Source: Lunularia cruciata
Lineage: Eukaryota > Streptophyta > Marchantiopsida > Lunulariales > Lunulariaceae
Direction: 5' to 3'
NCBI GenBank assembly: GCA_948567375.1
Contig: OX419759.1
Span: forward strand, 30,109,493-30,173,492
DNA length: 64,000 nucleotides
Of the stretch, positions 21,970 through 34,107 are shown piece by piece. The translations under genes were made by a program, and so were the position numbers. The notes beneath the pieces were generated by a model that saw only the letters and a program-made list of their open reading frames with translations, ran no database searches and had not been told where the DNA came from. Numbering within the stretch: the first letter of the stretch is position 1; the number at the start of each line of letters is the position of its first letter.

Positions 21970-24404
21970 ATGGGAGGAGGGAAGAAGAACTCTGAATTTG
22001 CAGTGAGAAATCATGCGATTCGGGGATTAGATGTGATAGCAAGGATCAAAGTCTTGAGCCAACTTTGGATCACCTTTCTGGCATGGAACTGGAACGTGAG
22101 TTTTCCAAGATTCATGACAGAAATCATTGAGAGTAAGTGTCTCGATGGACCCAAGGAAGAAGGAAAGAGAGGAAATCCAGCTCGCTGTACAAAGTCGGAT
22201 TGGAGACTCGTACTCAAGAAGGAAGCAGGCTCGGAGTAGGGAGCCCCGTTCTTGGGGAAAGGAGAGATAGCCCAAGAAACGCAGGAGGTGAGAGATGCCT
22301 TCTCGTAAAAAAGAATGAAGAATGGGTACAAAGTTGAGAGTTACAAGGATCCAGTGAAGAGAGGGATCGTGAGTGCTCTCATGGCAATCTTGAAGCCGGA
22401 GAGAATGACTTATGTGATGAAACACCAAGCGGTGTTCTTCCATAAATTGTTTGCAAGAGAACCTATTAATTGGGCGAGGTGTTTTCACGGGAGAACAAGG
22501 CAAATGGTGTGGAATTTGCGGGATAAGTCACCTCCACATTACATTGTGCCGTTTGCAACACACTTCTACCTTGGGCTCAATTTACTAACCTCGGCGGAGC
22601 GGAATCGGATGGTGTTGCACTTCCATCCGGATGTGCAAAAGGAGGTCGATGTCAAGGAGCAGCAATATATTCTCCAAATCCGGAGCACGGACAACTACTA
22701 CGCAAAGACATGGAAGAACGTGGAGGTCGTAGTAAGTACCCTGACAAAGAAGAGGAGTTGGCAAGGAGAAGCTGCAGAAAGCAAGAAACCTCGGAAGATG
22801 CAGAGAAGTAACCCGAGGCAAAGTATGGTGGTGATCGAGTCGGAAGATGAAGACTCAGAAGGTGAGGCCAAGCTCAAGACGGAGGACTCGGAACATGAGG
22901 AGGAACCTGAGCTGACATTGCAAAGTGGAGATATGAGCAGTGATAGTGAAGAAGGTAGAGAGATGACATCGGCGCCAACGGCTGAAGAGTACGAATAAGA
23001 AGTGCAAGCCGAGTTGGAGGCCGAAGACAACTCGCCGTTGGAAGACAAAGTTCCGGTGGCCAAGGAAAAGAAGATCGCAGTGCAACAAGGAGTGCGCTCG
23101 AGACGTAAGGTGAAGTGTGAAGCGGGGCCGAATAGTGTGAAGAAAGAGGTAGAAGAAAGCTCGGGCAGTGAGGCATCACTCCCGATACAAAGACTCCAGA
23201 GAAGAAGGCGAGTATCAAGAGAACACGAGGAGAAAAGAGAGACCACTCCACAGGAGGAAGTAGTTGCTAGTGATGGAGTCGATTACCTGCGAGAGGTAGT
23301 GTGCCCGTTGTTGGTGAAGTTGGAGCACAAGAAGAAGGAGATGCAGTCGACTTGTCCAGAGGTAAAACTATATTGTAGGTGGTAGCAAGATTAGAAGAAG
23401 AGAACTCGGAGTTGAAGAGGAGTGTAACCCGAGGTGAGGAGGAGAGAGAAGTACTGCAACCGGAGGCAGTAGAGAGAAGTCAGGTAATTGAAGACCTGAA
23501 GAGGGAAGTGAGTTACTGAGAGGATCTTGCAAGGAAGAGTGACATAGCAAGAGAACGACAGGTAGCTGAATTCAAAATCTTGAAGCAGGAATTTGCTGAT
23601 TCAGGAGTAGAACTTATCCATGCTATGGCGAGGGTAGCAGCAAAGGATCAAGAGCTCGATAGAGTGATGGAGAGTATGGAGGAGAAGAAGCAACTCTGGC
23701 AAAGAGAGTTGGCTGCGTGGTATAGAGAAGAAGAAAGATTACGAGAGTTACTTCATAATCAGGAAGAGAAAGTTGTACAGAAGGAGAAGGAGAAGGAGAT
23801 GGTGAAAGCCAAATTTGAGGCAAAGTTGGCGATGTACCGAGAGGAATGGCTTGCAGATCGAGAACGAGAAAGGAAGAAAAGATTGGAGCCATTGAAGGAG
23901 ATAGTCCTCAAGGTGAATGCAATGTTAAGTACAGAAGCCAACGTTCGAATTGAGGAAGCGTGACTACACAAGTTAAAACTGTTGGTGTAGGAGACAAGGC
24001 GAAGACAAGCGAAAGACACCAAGATGAATGCCTTGTTAATAAAACTAAGAACTTGTGTAGACAAAAAGGTGTTAGAAGTAGAGGATAACATTTCAATTAG
24101 ATAAGACTTAGTGAAAATAGAGTTAGAAAAACTTTGGAAGGATGTTAGAGCAAAACCCGAAGTAGATAACATAGGAGTGCAAATGTCTTCGGAGTTTCCC
24201 TTAGAGACATTAGAGAAGAGTGGGTCGGGAGATAAGGAGTTAGATAGATTACCCATTAGTGATATTTCAGATCAGGAAAGAGAATTGCTAGATCTGGTAG
24301 AAGAAGTAGAAGATCTGAAACTTGAGGAAAAGATAGTAGGAAGTAAGATTACTTCGGGTTCGGGTTTGAAAGCTGAAGAAGAAGTAGACATCGGATCGGA
24401 TTAG
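21970..24404 (+). pseudogene. CC-ORF, LTR-encoded coiled-coil protein (near complete, broken)
   Basis: The start is MGGGKKNSEFAVRNHAIRGL at 21970. The order is an N-terminal Trp-rich domain (ITFLAWNWNVSF, GKRGNPARC, AVFFHKLFAREPINWARCF, PPHYIVPFATHFYLGLNLL), an acidic linker near 22850-23060, long coiled coil (23280-24080) and a C-terminal unit (SSEFPLETLEKSGSGDKELD). It ends at the TAG at 24402-24404. Stops interrupt it near 22239 and 22998. One frameshift lies near 23360, and further stops occur near 23520, 23962, 23988 and 24103. Function is unknown. The composition suggests a structural or scaffold protein. Confidence 0.8.
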
Positions 24405-24816
24405 TAACAGATTTGAGATTTGAAGAGGCAGATATGAAGAGGAGCATTGTCATTTCGGATCTACAGGTTAGAATAGTTGTTGTAGAACGGTATAGTTGGT
24501 AAAACTGTCGATTGATTCACTACTTAAGAGTGGCATTCGCAATATTATGTTGTTCAGTGCTCATTATTTCTGAGAATAGATAAAGCAAAGTGCTGTGAAA
24601 CAGTGCTCGTCGCTTGAGCTTGATTTTGAGTATCAACTTTGTGTTTGTAATTGTGAGTGTTTGAAGAAATTTGAAGTGCAAGTCAATGTGCTTGTTGGAT
24701 GTCGGATTCCATAGCCTTGATCTTCATTCTGTGGGTTTGATCTTGAGTGAAGTGCAATTGGAGCAATGCCTTGACAGATTTGAGAGGAATTGTAGTGTTG
24801 CAATCACACTGCACTC

Positions 24817-24982
24817 CACTTCCTCTAAAGTAAGGTCCCCTCTATCTTAGCTATGACTAACTTTATCTAATCATGACTAATGGAGAACCATCCTTTATCT
24901 CTATATAAATAATATCTCTCAAGTACTTGTAATACCAAGCTAAATATCACAATACCACACACATGCACAAATGGGTGTTCCA
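24817..24982 (-). repeat. Family A LTR, first 166 bp (minus strand)
   Basis: On the minus strand the LTR start is at 24982 (TGGAACACCC), preceded by an altered polypurine tract. It is cut at about 24817, where a plus-strand B LTR begins. Confidence 0.8.
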
Positions 24983-25030
24983 TTTACCCCCTAATGAAGT
25001 TTTCACTTTGTACTCAAAGTGAAGGTCTCT

Positions 25031-27882
25031 CTACCTTCTATGATATATCTTCAACTTATCATGGTTAATCTTATCAAAGTGTCTTCCTCCCAACTCCTTG
25101 AGATCATAGGTGTAATTGCCCCACACCTTCTCCACTATGAGAGGTCCAAAGGACTTAGGCAAAAACTTCTTCTGCACTCTCTTGAATCAAATAGAATCAC
25201 AACATTACCCAATCACCTTCTTTGAAAGGCTCTACCTTCTTCTTGCCTTGCCTCTTGTCATAGTTCTCCTTTTGTTTCCTTTGGGCTTGCTCCACTCGAA
25301 CCATAGCAATTGCTCTTGCCTCTTCCAACTCCATGAGTTATTCCTTCCTTGACTTCTCTTCATAACCTCCTTGTGCTTTCTTCAATCTCTTATGAATGCT
25401 TTGGAAGGTAGGAAGATCATAGTGAATAGATAGGGTAGACTCAATACCATATACCAATTGAAATGGAGAATTTTTAGTAGACGTCTTCATGGTTATCCTA
25501 TACTCCCACAAAACTGCATGAATCTCCTTGTCCCAATGATGTTTAGCTCCCTTTATTTCTGCATCTTTGGCCAACATCATGCACAAGGTCTGATTGGTTC
25601 TCTCTGCCAAGCCATTGGAATGTGCTTATAGGATGTAGTTACTCTTTGTGTGATAGAGAAATGTCGTAGCATGGCTGTAGTGATGCTTCCTATAAACTCT
25701 CCTCCTCTATAAAAAACCAACTCCAAAGGGCATCCAAACCTAGTGATAATGCGTTCATATAGAAATCTACCAACTTCATCTTCATTTTTGTCCCTCAATA
25801 GTCTAGCTTCAACCCACTTAGTGTAAGGTTATTAGTAACTACCACAATGTACCAATTGTTCCTTGGGGTTCTATTGAGAGGACCTACAAAATCAATTCCC
25901 CACTTCTCAAAAGGTCCTAGTAATGAAATTGATCTAAATGGTGAAGTGGAAGTAGATTTTCTAGCAAAAGCTTGACAAACATGACAAGTTTTGCAATAAT
26001 CAAGACAATCCTTGACAATTCCTCTCAAATGGTAACCTGCATCTAGAATCTTGAAAGCAATCACCTTTCGTACAAAGTGTACTCCACACACTTACCTTCA
26101 TGAAACTCCTTTATTAGTAGGATAGACTCTTCCTTACCCACTGCTCTTTGAAGTAGACCATCTGCTCCTTGGTGAAAAAGAATATCCTCCACCATTGTGT
26201 AAGGTCTAGATCTTGCTGCGAGAGCCTTCCTCTCCCTAGCATGCATCCCTTCTAGATAGTTACCTCTTGTTACATAATTCACAATCTCCTTGTACTCCAT
26301 TGGAACCTCCTGAGTGATTGAGATTGTCATGAGCTCTTCATTCGAGAAAGTATCATCCACTGGCTCATCTCCATCATGATCATAGGCCCTAGATAACAAA
26401 TCAGCATTTGCATGTTTCTTTCTTGGCCCATCCTCAATGGTGTAGTCATACTCAGACAAGAGTATCATCCACCTTGCTAGTCTCCCTTCAACATTAGGCT
26501 TGTTGAAGATGTACTTCAAAGCCTTGTGATCTATGACAATGGTGGCTTTCCCTCCAATCAAGTAGTGTCTAAACTTCTTGAGACTAGAGATCACTGCCAA
26601 CCCTTCTCTCTCCGTGACAGAGTAGTTATTCTCTGTTGAAACCATTGCCTACTAGCATAAGCTATTGGATGATCATGCACATCTTGGTCTTATTGACTAA
26701 GAGTGCATCCTATAGCTACATTAGAAGCATCAGTGTAGAGGAGGAAAGGCTTACTCCAATCAGGTTTTGCAAGAATTGGAGCTACAACAAGGGATTGCTT
26801 GAGCTCCTCAAAAGCCTTGAGAGCCTCCTTGTCCTCCAAAATCACCATGTAATCCACACCCTTCTTCATGTAGATGGACAATGCATAAGCCTTGTTAGAA
26901 AATGAAAAGATGAACCTCCTATAGTATCCAACTATCCCCAAGAATTGGCGTAACTTTGTCAAGCTTGAAGGGAATGGAAGGTCTAAGATTTTCCTCACCT
27001 TCTTAGGATCAACTGCTATTTCATCCTTGGAGATGATGTGCCCCAAAAGTAGACCTTCTTCACATCCAAAAATGCACTTCCTTGGGTTGAGTGATGCATT
27101 TGCCTCATCCAAGCATAGCAAGACCTTGATTAGGTGCTCAAAGTGCTCCTCTTTGCTCCCATAGACACAAAAGTCATCAATGAAGTCTCTCAAAAATTTC
27201 CCAATGAAAGGTTCAAATACCTTGTTCATGAACTGTTGGAATGTGGCTGGAGCATTGCAAAGCCCAAAAGGCATGACCTTGAAAGTGTAAGTTCCCCAAG
27301 GTGTGGTGAATGTGGTGAGTTGTTGATGCTCTGGTGCAATCTTGATTTAGTTAAACCTACTATAACCATCTTCAAAACTATACCTCTCATAACCTGCAAC
27401 CTCCTTCAGGATCTCATCAATGGATAGCAATGGGTAGTTGTCCTTCTTGGTAACAGCATTGAGCTTCTTGTAATCCACACGTACCCACAGCTTGCCATTT
27501 GTTTCCTTCACAATGACAATTGGAGACACCCATTCTGAATTCTCTACCTCAAAGATAAATCCAGCCTCCTTGAGCTTATCAATCTCCTCCTTCACAACCA
27601 AAGATATTGGTGGGCTAATGCAACATTGCTTTTAATGGATTGGTCTTGCATGTGACTCCACCTCTATCTTGTGCTCCTCCAAGGTGGCTTCCTTCAAATC
27701 CTTGTAACTAAAAGCAAACACATGGATGAACTTGCGGAAAATCTCCTCAAATCTCACCTTCTCCTCCTTGGTAACATTTGGACCATACTTGAGGGTAGAT
27801 AACCTGCTCTCTACCTCCTCAAGTGTCAATGGTGATTTATTAGGGTCCTTCAAAACCTCTGGCTTAGGTGAAAAAAATCCAT
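25031..27882 (-). pseudogene. Family A pol fragment: RT, RNase H, integrase (minus strand)
   Basis: The reading runs from 27882 (PKPEVLKDPNKSPLTLEEV) to the stop at 25033-25031. RT occupies 27601-26690 in several open pieces, with PFGLCNAPATFQQFM and FIDD (near 27180). RNase H follows to 26061 with TDASNVAIGCTLSQ and NADLLSRA. The integrase zinc domain (CKTCHVCQ) lies near 25985. In the integrase core the first catalytic position is Asn (VTNNLTLS near 25835) and the second is Tyr (VFYRGGEF near 25715). At least four frameshifts and several stops are present. This copy keeps RQFLGIVGYYRRF, where the first copy has a frameshift near 4305. It is joined to a B LTR at 27882. Confidence 0.87.
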
Positions 27883-28684
27883 GGTGTTGCCAATTGCTAC
27901 TTCTTCTTCTTCTCCTTGTCAACTCCTTCTCTTTGACTTTGGAGTACTCACTTTCAATTGCTCACTCTGCCCTGTCTATGCGTTCTACTTGTTGCTGCTC
28001 CGCATTGATATCTCTTCTCAAGTGAGGGTCAAAATGAGACACCATCTTGTGTCTCTCTGCTACATTGAGCAAGTTCAACCCTAGGTAGAAGTAGGCTGCA
28101 AATGACACAATGTAATGCGGAGGCAACTTGTCTTGCAAATTCCACACCATCTATCTTGTCCTCTGATGGAAACACTTTGCCCAATTAATTGGCTCTCCTG
28201 CAAACATCTTATGGAAAAACACCACTTGGTGCTTCATCACATAAGTTGTTCTCTCCGGCTTCAAGATCACCATTAGTGCACTTACAATTCCTCTCTTTAT
28301 AGGATCTTTATAGCTCCCCACCTTGTAGCCATTCTTTGTGTGCTTCAAAGAGAAGGCACCTCTCACTTCTTGGGTTTCTTTGGCTACTTCTCCCTTCCCC
28401 AAGAGCGTGGCATAATGCTTTGTGCCTGCCCCTCTCTTGAGTACTAATCTCCAATCCGACTCTGTCAATCAAGCCGGATTTCCTCTCTTTCCTCCTTCCT
28501 CAAGGCCATCAAGACACTTACTCTCAATGATCTCAATCATGAAACCTAGAAAACTAACATTCTAGTTCCATGCCAAGAATGTGATCCAAAGCTTGCTCAG
28601 GACCTTGATTCCCACGATCACATCTAACCTCCAAATTGCATGATTTCTCACTGTGAATTTGGAGTTCTTCTTCCTACCTCCCAT
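27883..28684 (-). pseudogene. CC-ORF, N-terminal part (minus strand)
   Basis: The start MGGRKKNSKF is read at 28684. The Trp-rich N-terminal domain follows, with stops near 28560 and 28468 and an open stretch 28468-28151 (KNGYKVGSYKDPIKRGIVSALM, VVFFHKMFAGEPINWAKCF). The stretch 28150-27962 gives PPHYIVSFAAYFYLGLNLL. The acidic and coiled-coil parts are missing, because the sequence switches to family A pol at 27883 in the same orientation. Confidence 0.8.
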
Positions 28685-29259
28685 CTTTTTCTCTTCCACT
28701 TTGGGTTGAGGGCTATTCTTCATACTGATTCCCAGATTAACTCTCTTGACGTCCTCTCAACACACCAGCGTGTCTACAACTACACTTCCCTTCCCATGAT
28801 CTCTTGTAGGGCAACTTCTTAATGGCAATGGAAAATTACTTGTCATCACTTCGTCTCTAGCCCAAATGTTATATTGGCATGCCTTCTCCGTCTTTCTTCA
28901 CTTTGAGTTTCTATCGGGAAATCATACCTCCTGCATGCTCCTATCATATCAATTTTCCCTCACGTATATGACCACTGTTTTTGTGAGCGGTACCTTCTTG
29001 AATGTCTCACCCCGAAGGAAAGTTTTTACATTGTCCTTGCCTTGAGTTGAGCACCTCCGAGACGAAGTGTCCTTACTTTGGGTTGTATGATGATAGGGCA
29101 ATTTTGAGTACCTTGCCTTCTGACACAAAGTCACTTTACCTTGGGTTACAACCAGAGGACACCTTTCTTCACCTTCTTTTGCCATACAGGTGCAATACAA
29201 CTTCTTCTCTACACTTCTTCTTAAAAATTGAGAAAAAAACAAAAATGTGGGTACCACAT
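27883..29259 (-). repeat. Family B 3' LTR, first part (minus strand)
   Basis: On the minus strand it starts at 29259 with TGTGGTACCCACATTTTTG, directly after the polypurine tract GAGGGAAGGGGTA of the element beyond it, so this is a true 3' LTR. It includes the promoter region and the first third of the CC-ORF and is cut at 27883 by family A sequence. Confidence 0.85.
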
Positions 29260-29275
29260 ACCCCTTCCCTCAAAT
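29260..29275 (-). promoter_or_regulatory. Polypurine tract of family B (minus strand)
   Basis: On the minus strand TTTGAGGGAAGGGGTA sits directly before the LTR start at 29259. The plus copy at 40925-40939 has TTGAGGGAGCGGGTA in the same place. Confidence 0.7.
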
Positions 29276-29879
29276 GTGAGCATCTCTGCAAACATAGACC
29301 TTGGGGTGTCTTAGAGACTTCCAAGTCTATGGTCCAATATCTCTGAACTCTCCACCCATTCACTCAAGTGGCAAATGGTTGCCCTTCTAAATCTGCAAGT
29401 TGAATGGGGCCAAGCCGTTGAATGGGGAAGTAGCCGTCGGCTTTCCCATTCTCTAACAAGCGTCACAGCTTTGGATATGGGCATGTGTGTCTTTGTACAT
29501 TGTAGGCCACCAGTACCCCAATGAAAGAAGCTTCTTTATAGTATTCTTCAGAGCATAGTTTCCCCCCGATGCTTTGGAGTGTAAAGACTCAATTACGCCT
29601 CCAACTTCTTATGACTCCAAGCATCACTAAAGTACTTTGTCTTCGCCCTTCTTGAATAAAATGGTGTGTTTCAGCTGATACGGCCCCATTTTCTTGAAAA
29701 AGACTGCCCTCTGCTCCGGGTCTAGCCCTTTAGGACACTAGGGAGTATGCAGATAATGATATTTGGCTACATACCTTGTACTTTACATTGCTGTTAATTG
29801 ATATAACTCTTCATCAGGGAACCAATCATTGATCCCCCATTCTTGGTCTTGAGTTTCCAACCTGGACATGAGTTCCTCC
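29260..29879 (-). pseudogene. Family B integrase remnant with large internal deletion (minus strand)
   Basis: From 29879 down to about 29402 the sequence matches the post-RNase H linker and integrase zinc domain of the other B copies (plus-strand homologue 39530-39980), with many stops. At about 29402 it jumps to the last 140 bases of the internal region (GWRVQRYWTIDLEVS, 29363-29260). The whole catalytic core is missing. It ends at the polypurine tract and the 3' LTR. Confidence 0.78.
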
Positions 29880-30192
29880 TATCACTATCAATTTTATCCC
29901 ACTCCCAACTTAACCATTTCTTGGTTTACATTCTTGATTGGTGTACCTAAAGGAAAGTAGGTATAGTGTCTTTGCATCAAGTTGATCATCCCAAGGTGAA
30001 TTTTCCTTACTTTTGGTTTAATATTGGACAAGTCCAATCCAAAATTTTCTTCTCCTAACACAAAGTAAGATTCTTTGAGTCTGATCCAAAGATGCAATTC
30101 TTCTTCTTTCTTTGCCCATTTGGTTCCAATTTGACTTCAACTATACACTTCTTTGTTAAAACATAATAAAAACAAAAAATGTAGGTACCACA
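29880..30192 (-). repeat. B2-type LTR, 5' end (minus strand)
   Basis: The tip TGTGGTACCTACA is at 30192 on the minus strand. The next 200 bases align with the tips of the B2 LTRs at 35972 and 56445 (AACCAAATGG block, then a CTTTGTGTTAG block). It is cut at about 29880. No coding part is recognised. Confidence 0.65.
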
Positions 30193-31140
30193 AACATATT
30201 TACACTGGGAGTTGACCCAACCTCAATGATCCAATTGGTTGCCATGCTTTGTGATAGTAGGAATGATGTGTTCTTGCTTTAAAGCAAAGGTGGTTGATAG
30301 TGGAGCTAACTTAATTGAGGAGAATGAGATCCGCTCAACGACAAGTGGTTTATAGCAGGCAACATACAAACTAGACCAGCCTTTGAGCAAGCACGGTTCA
30401 CACTTGGAGTTGTTGTATTGGATAACTAGAGGGGCATTCTTTTTTGTAGGACCTTCAAAGAAGGTATTTACATCACAAAAGGCCTTACTAGACTCTGGTG
30501 GTTAGCCTCTTATGTTGGTGAAGGTTACAGTTGTTGGTCTAGAGCTACGGAAGACCAATGTAGAGAGTTGTTTATTTTAATCCAGACATCTCTAGGAGGT
30601 GAGTCTACACAGTACATTGGAGAGCTTGTTGTTTAGACTCAACTAGGTCATTCAACCGATAGCTCTATGGTGAGAGCTCAAGCCATTGCAACAATAATTG
30701 AGTCATATGATGTGTTAGTTAGGAGAGCAATACTATACCCCATGGGTTTTAGTATTGACTACTAGGAGGAGACAACCTCCTATAGACCATGTTGGCAGTC
30801 AGGTAAGGGACATCTATGTTGCCTACTAGTATGCTTTAGTAATGGCAGTCTTGGCTCACCACAGTCCGGGACCATGGCGTCATCAATTTTAGCTTTCAAT
30901 GGTTCTGTTACTTGGCTTTGGGACTTAATGGAAGGGAACACCCATGCAAAGGATAATCTAGTACATGAAGAGATCACTTAGATTTGGTGTGCGAATGGGA
31001 TCATTTCATCCACCTTGGATGTTCCATTGTGGAGTTTAGAGGAGCCATTGTAGCAAAATGTAGATTAGTTGGTGCAACAAGCTTGGAGTGGAGCCTTTAT
31101 ACCACCAAGAGACCAATGTGAGGATGAACCTACAGATTTG
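30193..31140 (+). pseudogene. Family C retroelement: protease-like relic
   Basis: In one frame from about 30280 to 30545 the translation gives KVVDSGANL and, further on, KALLDSGG followed by a stop and PLMLVKVTV. The second is a retropepsin-type active site (D-S-G at 30491-30499). After a frameshift near 30560, a second frame reads TSLGGEST, ATIIESYDVLVRRAILYPMGFSIDY and a region to about 30980. These resemble the later part of a retroviral-type protease domain and its linker. At least six stops are present. The sequence resembles neither family A nor family B. It lies directly upstream of the methyltransferase-like stretch on the same strand, and I infer one parent element. Confidence 0.5.
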
Positions 31141-31672
31141 ATTACCTTGACACCTCTAGATACCACAATCATTGCTTTGCAATATCCAATAGAGAGAGTA
31201 TGTTTATTGGAGTTGTTTGGTAGGATTAACATTTGACTAGTTATGGTACTACAAGCGGGTATATGAGTATAGAGGTATTTATATGGAGAGAGAGATGAGA
31301 CTAGTAGGCGAGTCTCCCTACATCATATGGCTCACTTGGCCTATTGGAATCCTGAGTTATTTTTTATATCAGCAATCAAGGGTTACTAGAAGACCCTACC
31401 AATGAACATTTCCTTGTTGGGATGCAAGATCTAGGGAGACATGTTCCTATTCATTTAGTGATTTTTAGATGTTCATGTTAGGGACAAACACATGCGGCCA
31501 AAGTTAGGGTCTTCAAGATCCCTATTTTAGTGTGTTTTGGAAGATGTTACATATACTATGACATCTCCAAGTTCATCAATCCATTTTGGAGAATGTCTCT
31601 TTGATGGGTGATTCTCATGCTCAAGTGGTGGCAAGTTCACATTACGTCTATTCTTATATTGGACCTATGGGA
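31141..31672 (+). pseudogene. Cytosine-5 DNA methyltransferase-like relic in family C
   Basis: Three conserved motifs of C5 DNA methyltransferases appear in order with normal spacing. Motif I is ELFGRI (ELFG at 31210-31221) and continues with LQAGI and ERDETSRRVSLHHMAHLA. Motif IV is damaged to S-C-stop-G (31473-31484) where PCQG is expected; both changes are explained by C-to-T transitions. After a frameshift, FWKMLHIL and then motif VI ENV (31589-31597) with SLMGDSHAQVV follow. At least six stops and one frameshift make it non-functional. It is cut at 31672 by a B LTR, so the target-recognition part is missing. Retrotransposons that have captured DNA methyltransferases are known in some algae and other eukaryotes; that this is such a case is inference. 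Confidence 0.6.
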
Positions 31673-31971
31673 ATTCAAAATACAATTCAAAAATGGTCAA
31701 ATACAAAGTTAAAGTAACAATTCAGTTTTTCTTGGTTGCATCTTTAGTCTCTCAAGTAGAAACTACACCTAGTAATCAGCATTGATTTTCAGTCTTGTCA
31801 CAAATTAATAGCACCCATAATCACAACTTCATCTAATCTTTCCAAATAATCTTGATTGTGATGATTCAGATTCTCTCAAAGAAGGCTACTTCACTATGAA
31901 ACAACTTTGCATCAAAATTGTGTTCCACTCCTCCACTAAAGGCACAACTTCCTTGATCAAAATTGCTTTGT
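31673..31971 (-). repeat. Family B LTR, 3' region fragment (minus strand)
   Basis: It lacks the last 60 or so bases of the LTR and covers about 300 bases before that. The order of blocks is the same as at 34160-34470 (minus). It meets a second LTR end at 31971. Confidence 0.65.
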
Positions 31972-33514
31972 AACAACCCCGTGACAACTTGGCAAATATC
32001 ACTTTTGCGGTAAAAAGGTAAGTAAAGTTCCTTCCCGTAGAGATACTAGTCACAATTGGTCAAATACGAAGTCAAATGTCACAATGTAGTTCTTCTTGGT
32101 TACGTCTTTAATCTCTTAGGTAGAAACTACACCCAGAAGAGAGTAACAACCATTGACTTGCAGTCTAGTCACAAATTAACACTTCTTAATCACAACTCCT
32201 TCAATTCTTTCCAAACAATCTTGATTGTGATGATTCAGGCTCTCCCAAAAATAGGACTTCATTGCAAAACGACTTTGCCTTTGAATTGTGTTCCACCTCT
32301 CCACTGAAGGCACAATTCCTTGATCAAAATTGCTTCACATCAACTTCGCGCTGCACTGACAAATGCAGAATACTACCAACACTACAATTCCTCTCAAATC
32401 TATCAAGGCATGGCTCCAATTGCACTTCACTCAAGATCAAACACACAGAGTAAAGATCAAGGCTGCAGAATCCAACATCCAACAAGCACACTAATTTGCA
32501 CTTCAAATTTCTCCACACACTCACAAACATAGACACAAAGTTGATACTCAAAATCAAGCCCAAGCAACAAGCACTGCTTCATAGCACTTTGCTTTATCTA
32601 TTCTTAGAAATAATGAGCACTGAACAACATATGACTGCAAATGCCACTCTTAAACAGTGAAGCAAACAACAGTTCTAACAACTATACCATTCTGCAACAA
32701 CTCTTCTAACTTGCTGATCTAAAATGACAATACACCTCTTCATATCTACCTCTTCAGATCTCAAATCTATTACTAATCTGATCCAATGTCTACTTCTTCC
32801 TAGGCTTTCAAACCCGATCCTGAAGTAACTTCACTCACTATTACTCTGTCTTTGGGTTTTACAACTACTAATTCCTCTACCAATTCTAACATTTCTCTTT
32901 CCTTATCTACAATTCCACAATTGGGTAATCCATCTAACTCCGTATCTCCAGACCCACTCTTCTCTAAAGTGTCAAATCTGAAGACACCTGCACTCCTATA
33001 TCTCTTACTTCGGGTTTGACTACTATCAATTACTTTACTAATTCTACTATGTCATCATCAAGAATTGTAATTGAAAGCATGGGTACACTATCTATGCCTT
33101 CAATTTGCAACACCCTTTCCCCTAATTACTCATATTATTGACCCAAAAACACTTATTGTCTGATCTTGCAATTTGGGTTTATTCACTACTGTTACTTCTC
33201 CTTCAATTCATGTTCCATCTTCAATCAGAACTGAAATTGAAGTAATGGGTATCCTAACTATCTATTCTTTCTCTATCCTAACTCTCTCTAATGCCTTTGC
33301 CAAGATTACCGAAATCACTTTCACTGCACTCCACGGTCCAACTATCTCATATCTAGTCATCTTTGTCTTGAGGCAAAGAAGCTTCTAACCCAAAGTTGTA
33401 TAAACCTGAAGTCCAAAGTCCCAAGTCCCAAGTCACATTGACCCGAAGACACCAACCCAAAGACATTAAACTACTCTATACATCTACTCCCAAAACTTCA
33501 AATGCTTGTAACTT
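31972..33514 (-). repeat. B2-type LTR (minus strand, tip missing)
   Basis: On the minus strand this ends near 31972-31980 (altered TTGTCACA end). It contains C-terminal CC-ORF-like units between about 33350 and 32780 and is cut at 33514 by the plus-strand B internal region. It aligns with the complete 1865-bp B2 LTR at 34108-35972. Confidence 0.7.
32780..33390 (-). pseudogene. CC-ORF C-terminal units in a B2 LTR (minus strand)
   Basis: The translation keeps pieces of the repeated CC-ORF tail unit (a Leu-Glu-x-(Val or Ser)-Gly, then Leu-Pro-Met-(Ser or Thr)-x-Ile pattern) at least twice, with many stops. It has no N-terminal domain or long coiled coil. I regard it as a relic of the tail only. 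Confidence 0.45.
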
Positions 33515-34107
33515 TGGGCTGACAACACGGCGTCAATTCTAGCCAGTTCCTTGGTTTCGTCAAGATCAAATTTACCCCAGCCAATCCCATCAAATCAAAT
33601 GATGACTTTGCTGCCTATCACCCAACACACCAATCAAAAGTATAAGGGGACAAAACAAGACAAAGACCTCAATGAATTCATCAAAGAATTTGAAGTCATC
33701 TCCTTTGCTAACAAGGAGCATGACTCGGCAGATTGACTGCAAATTTTCCCAAGTTTGCTCCAAAAGAAAGCTCAGAGCTGGTACATCCACATAACCCTGA
33801 AGGGGTTCGTAACGGCGGACTGGGCACATTTGAGAAACAATTTCTTGGAACAATTCTGGGAGGTTGATTATGATATGAGTGTCCTTGCAGCACTCAACGA
33901 TTTACACCAAGGTAAGAAAGAGAAGTCAAGAGACTACTCTGAGCGGTTCATGACACTCTTGAATTGAGTCCCAAAGTAATCAGGTGTGGTGGGTTACTCC
34001 GATGCCCAAACCATTATTTGGTTCCTAGGAGGACTCTCACTAGAGATTCGGATCTTTGCAAGGGAGAGGAACATAACTTCCCTTGACAAGGTACTCAAAC
34101 ATGTCGC
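33515..34107 (+). pseudogene. gag: Family B gag, first part (plus strand)
   Basis: The reading MVSSRSNLPQPIPSNQMMTL begins at 33551, but the true gag start is probably upstream and lost. The capsid core follows (NEFIKEFEVISFANKEHDSAD, AQSWYIHITLKGF, FLEQFWEVDYDMSVLAAL). Stops lie near 33735, 33966 and 33978. At 34107 a B2 LTR is inserted within the conserved KVLKHVA stretch, and gag resumes at 35973. Confidence 0.85.

Larger units (their letters stand above)
21698..24801 (+). repeat. Family B LTR, most of it (plus strand)
   Basis: The fragment lacks the first 270 or so bases and the last 450 or so of the LTR. It includes the TATA box at 21805-21812, the whole CC-ORF and the second TATA-like region near 24520. 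It abuts minus-strand B gag on the left and a minus-strand A LTR on the right, both without target duplications. Confidence 0.8.

Noticed and set aside
22698-23246. Minus-strand open frame of 182 codons rich in Ser and Leu
   Set aside because: It is a mirror of the acidic and coiled-coil parts of the plus-strand CC-ORF, and similar mirrors appear opposite the other copies.
31971-31992. Two LTR ends in tandem as evidence of a circular intermediate
   Set aside because: The left piece is truncated and the ends are altered. A chance join after deletion explains it equally well.
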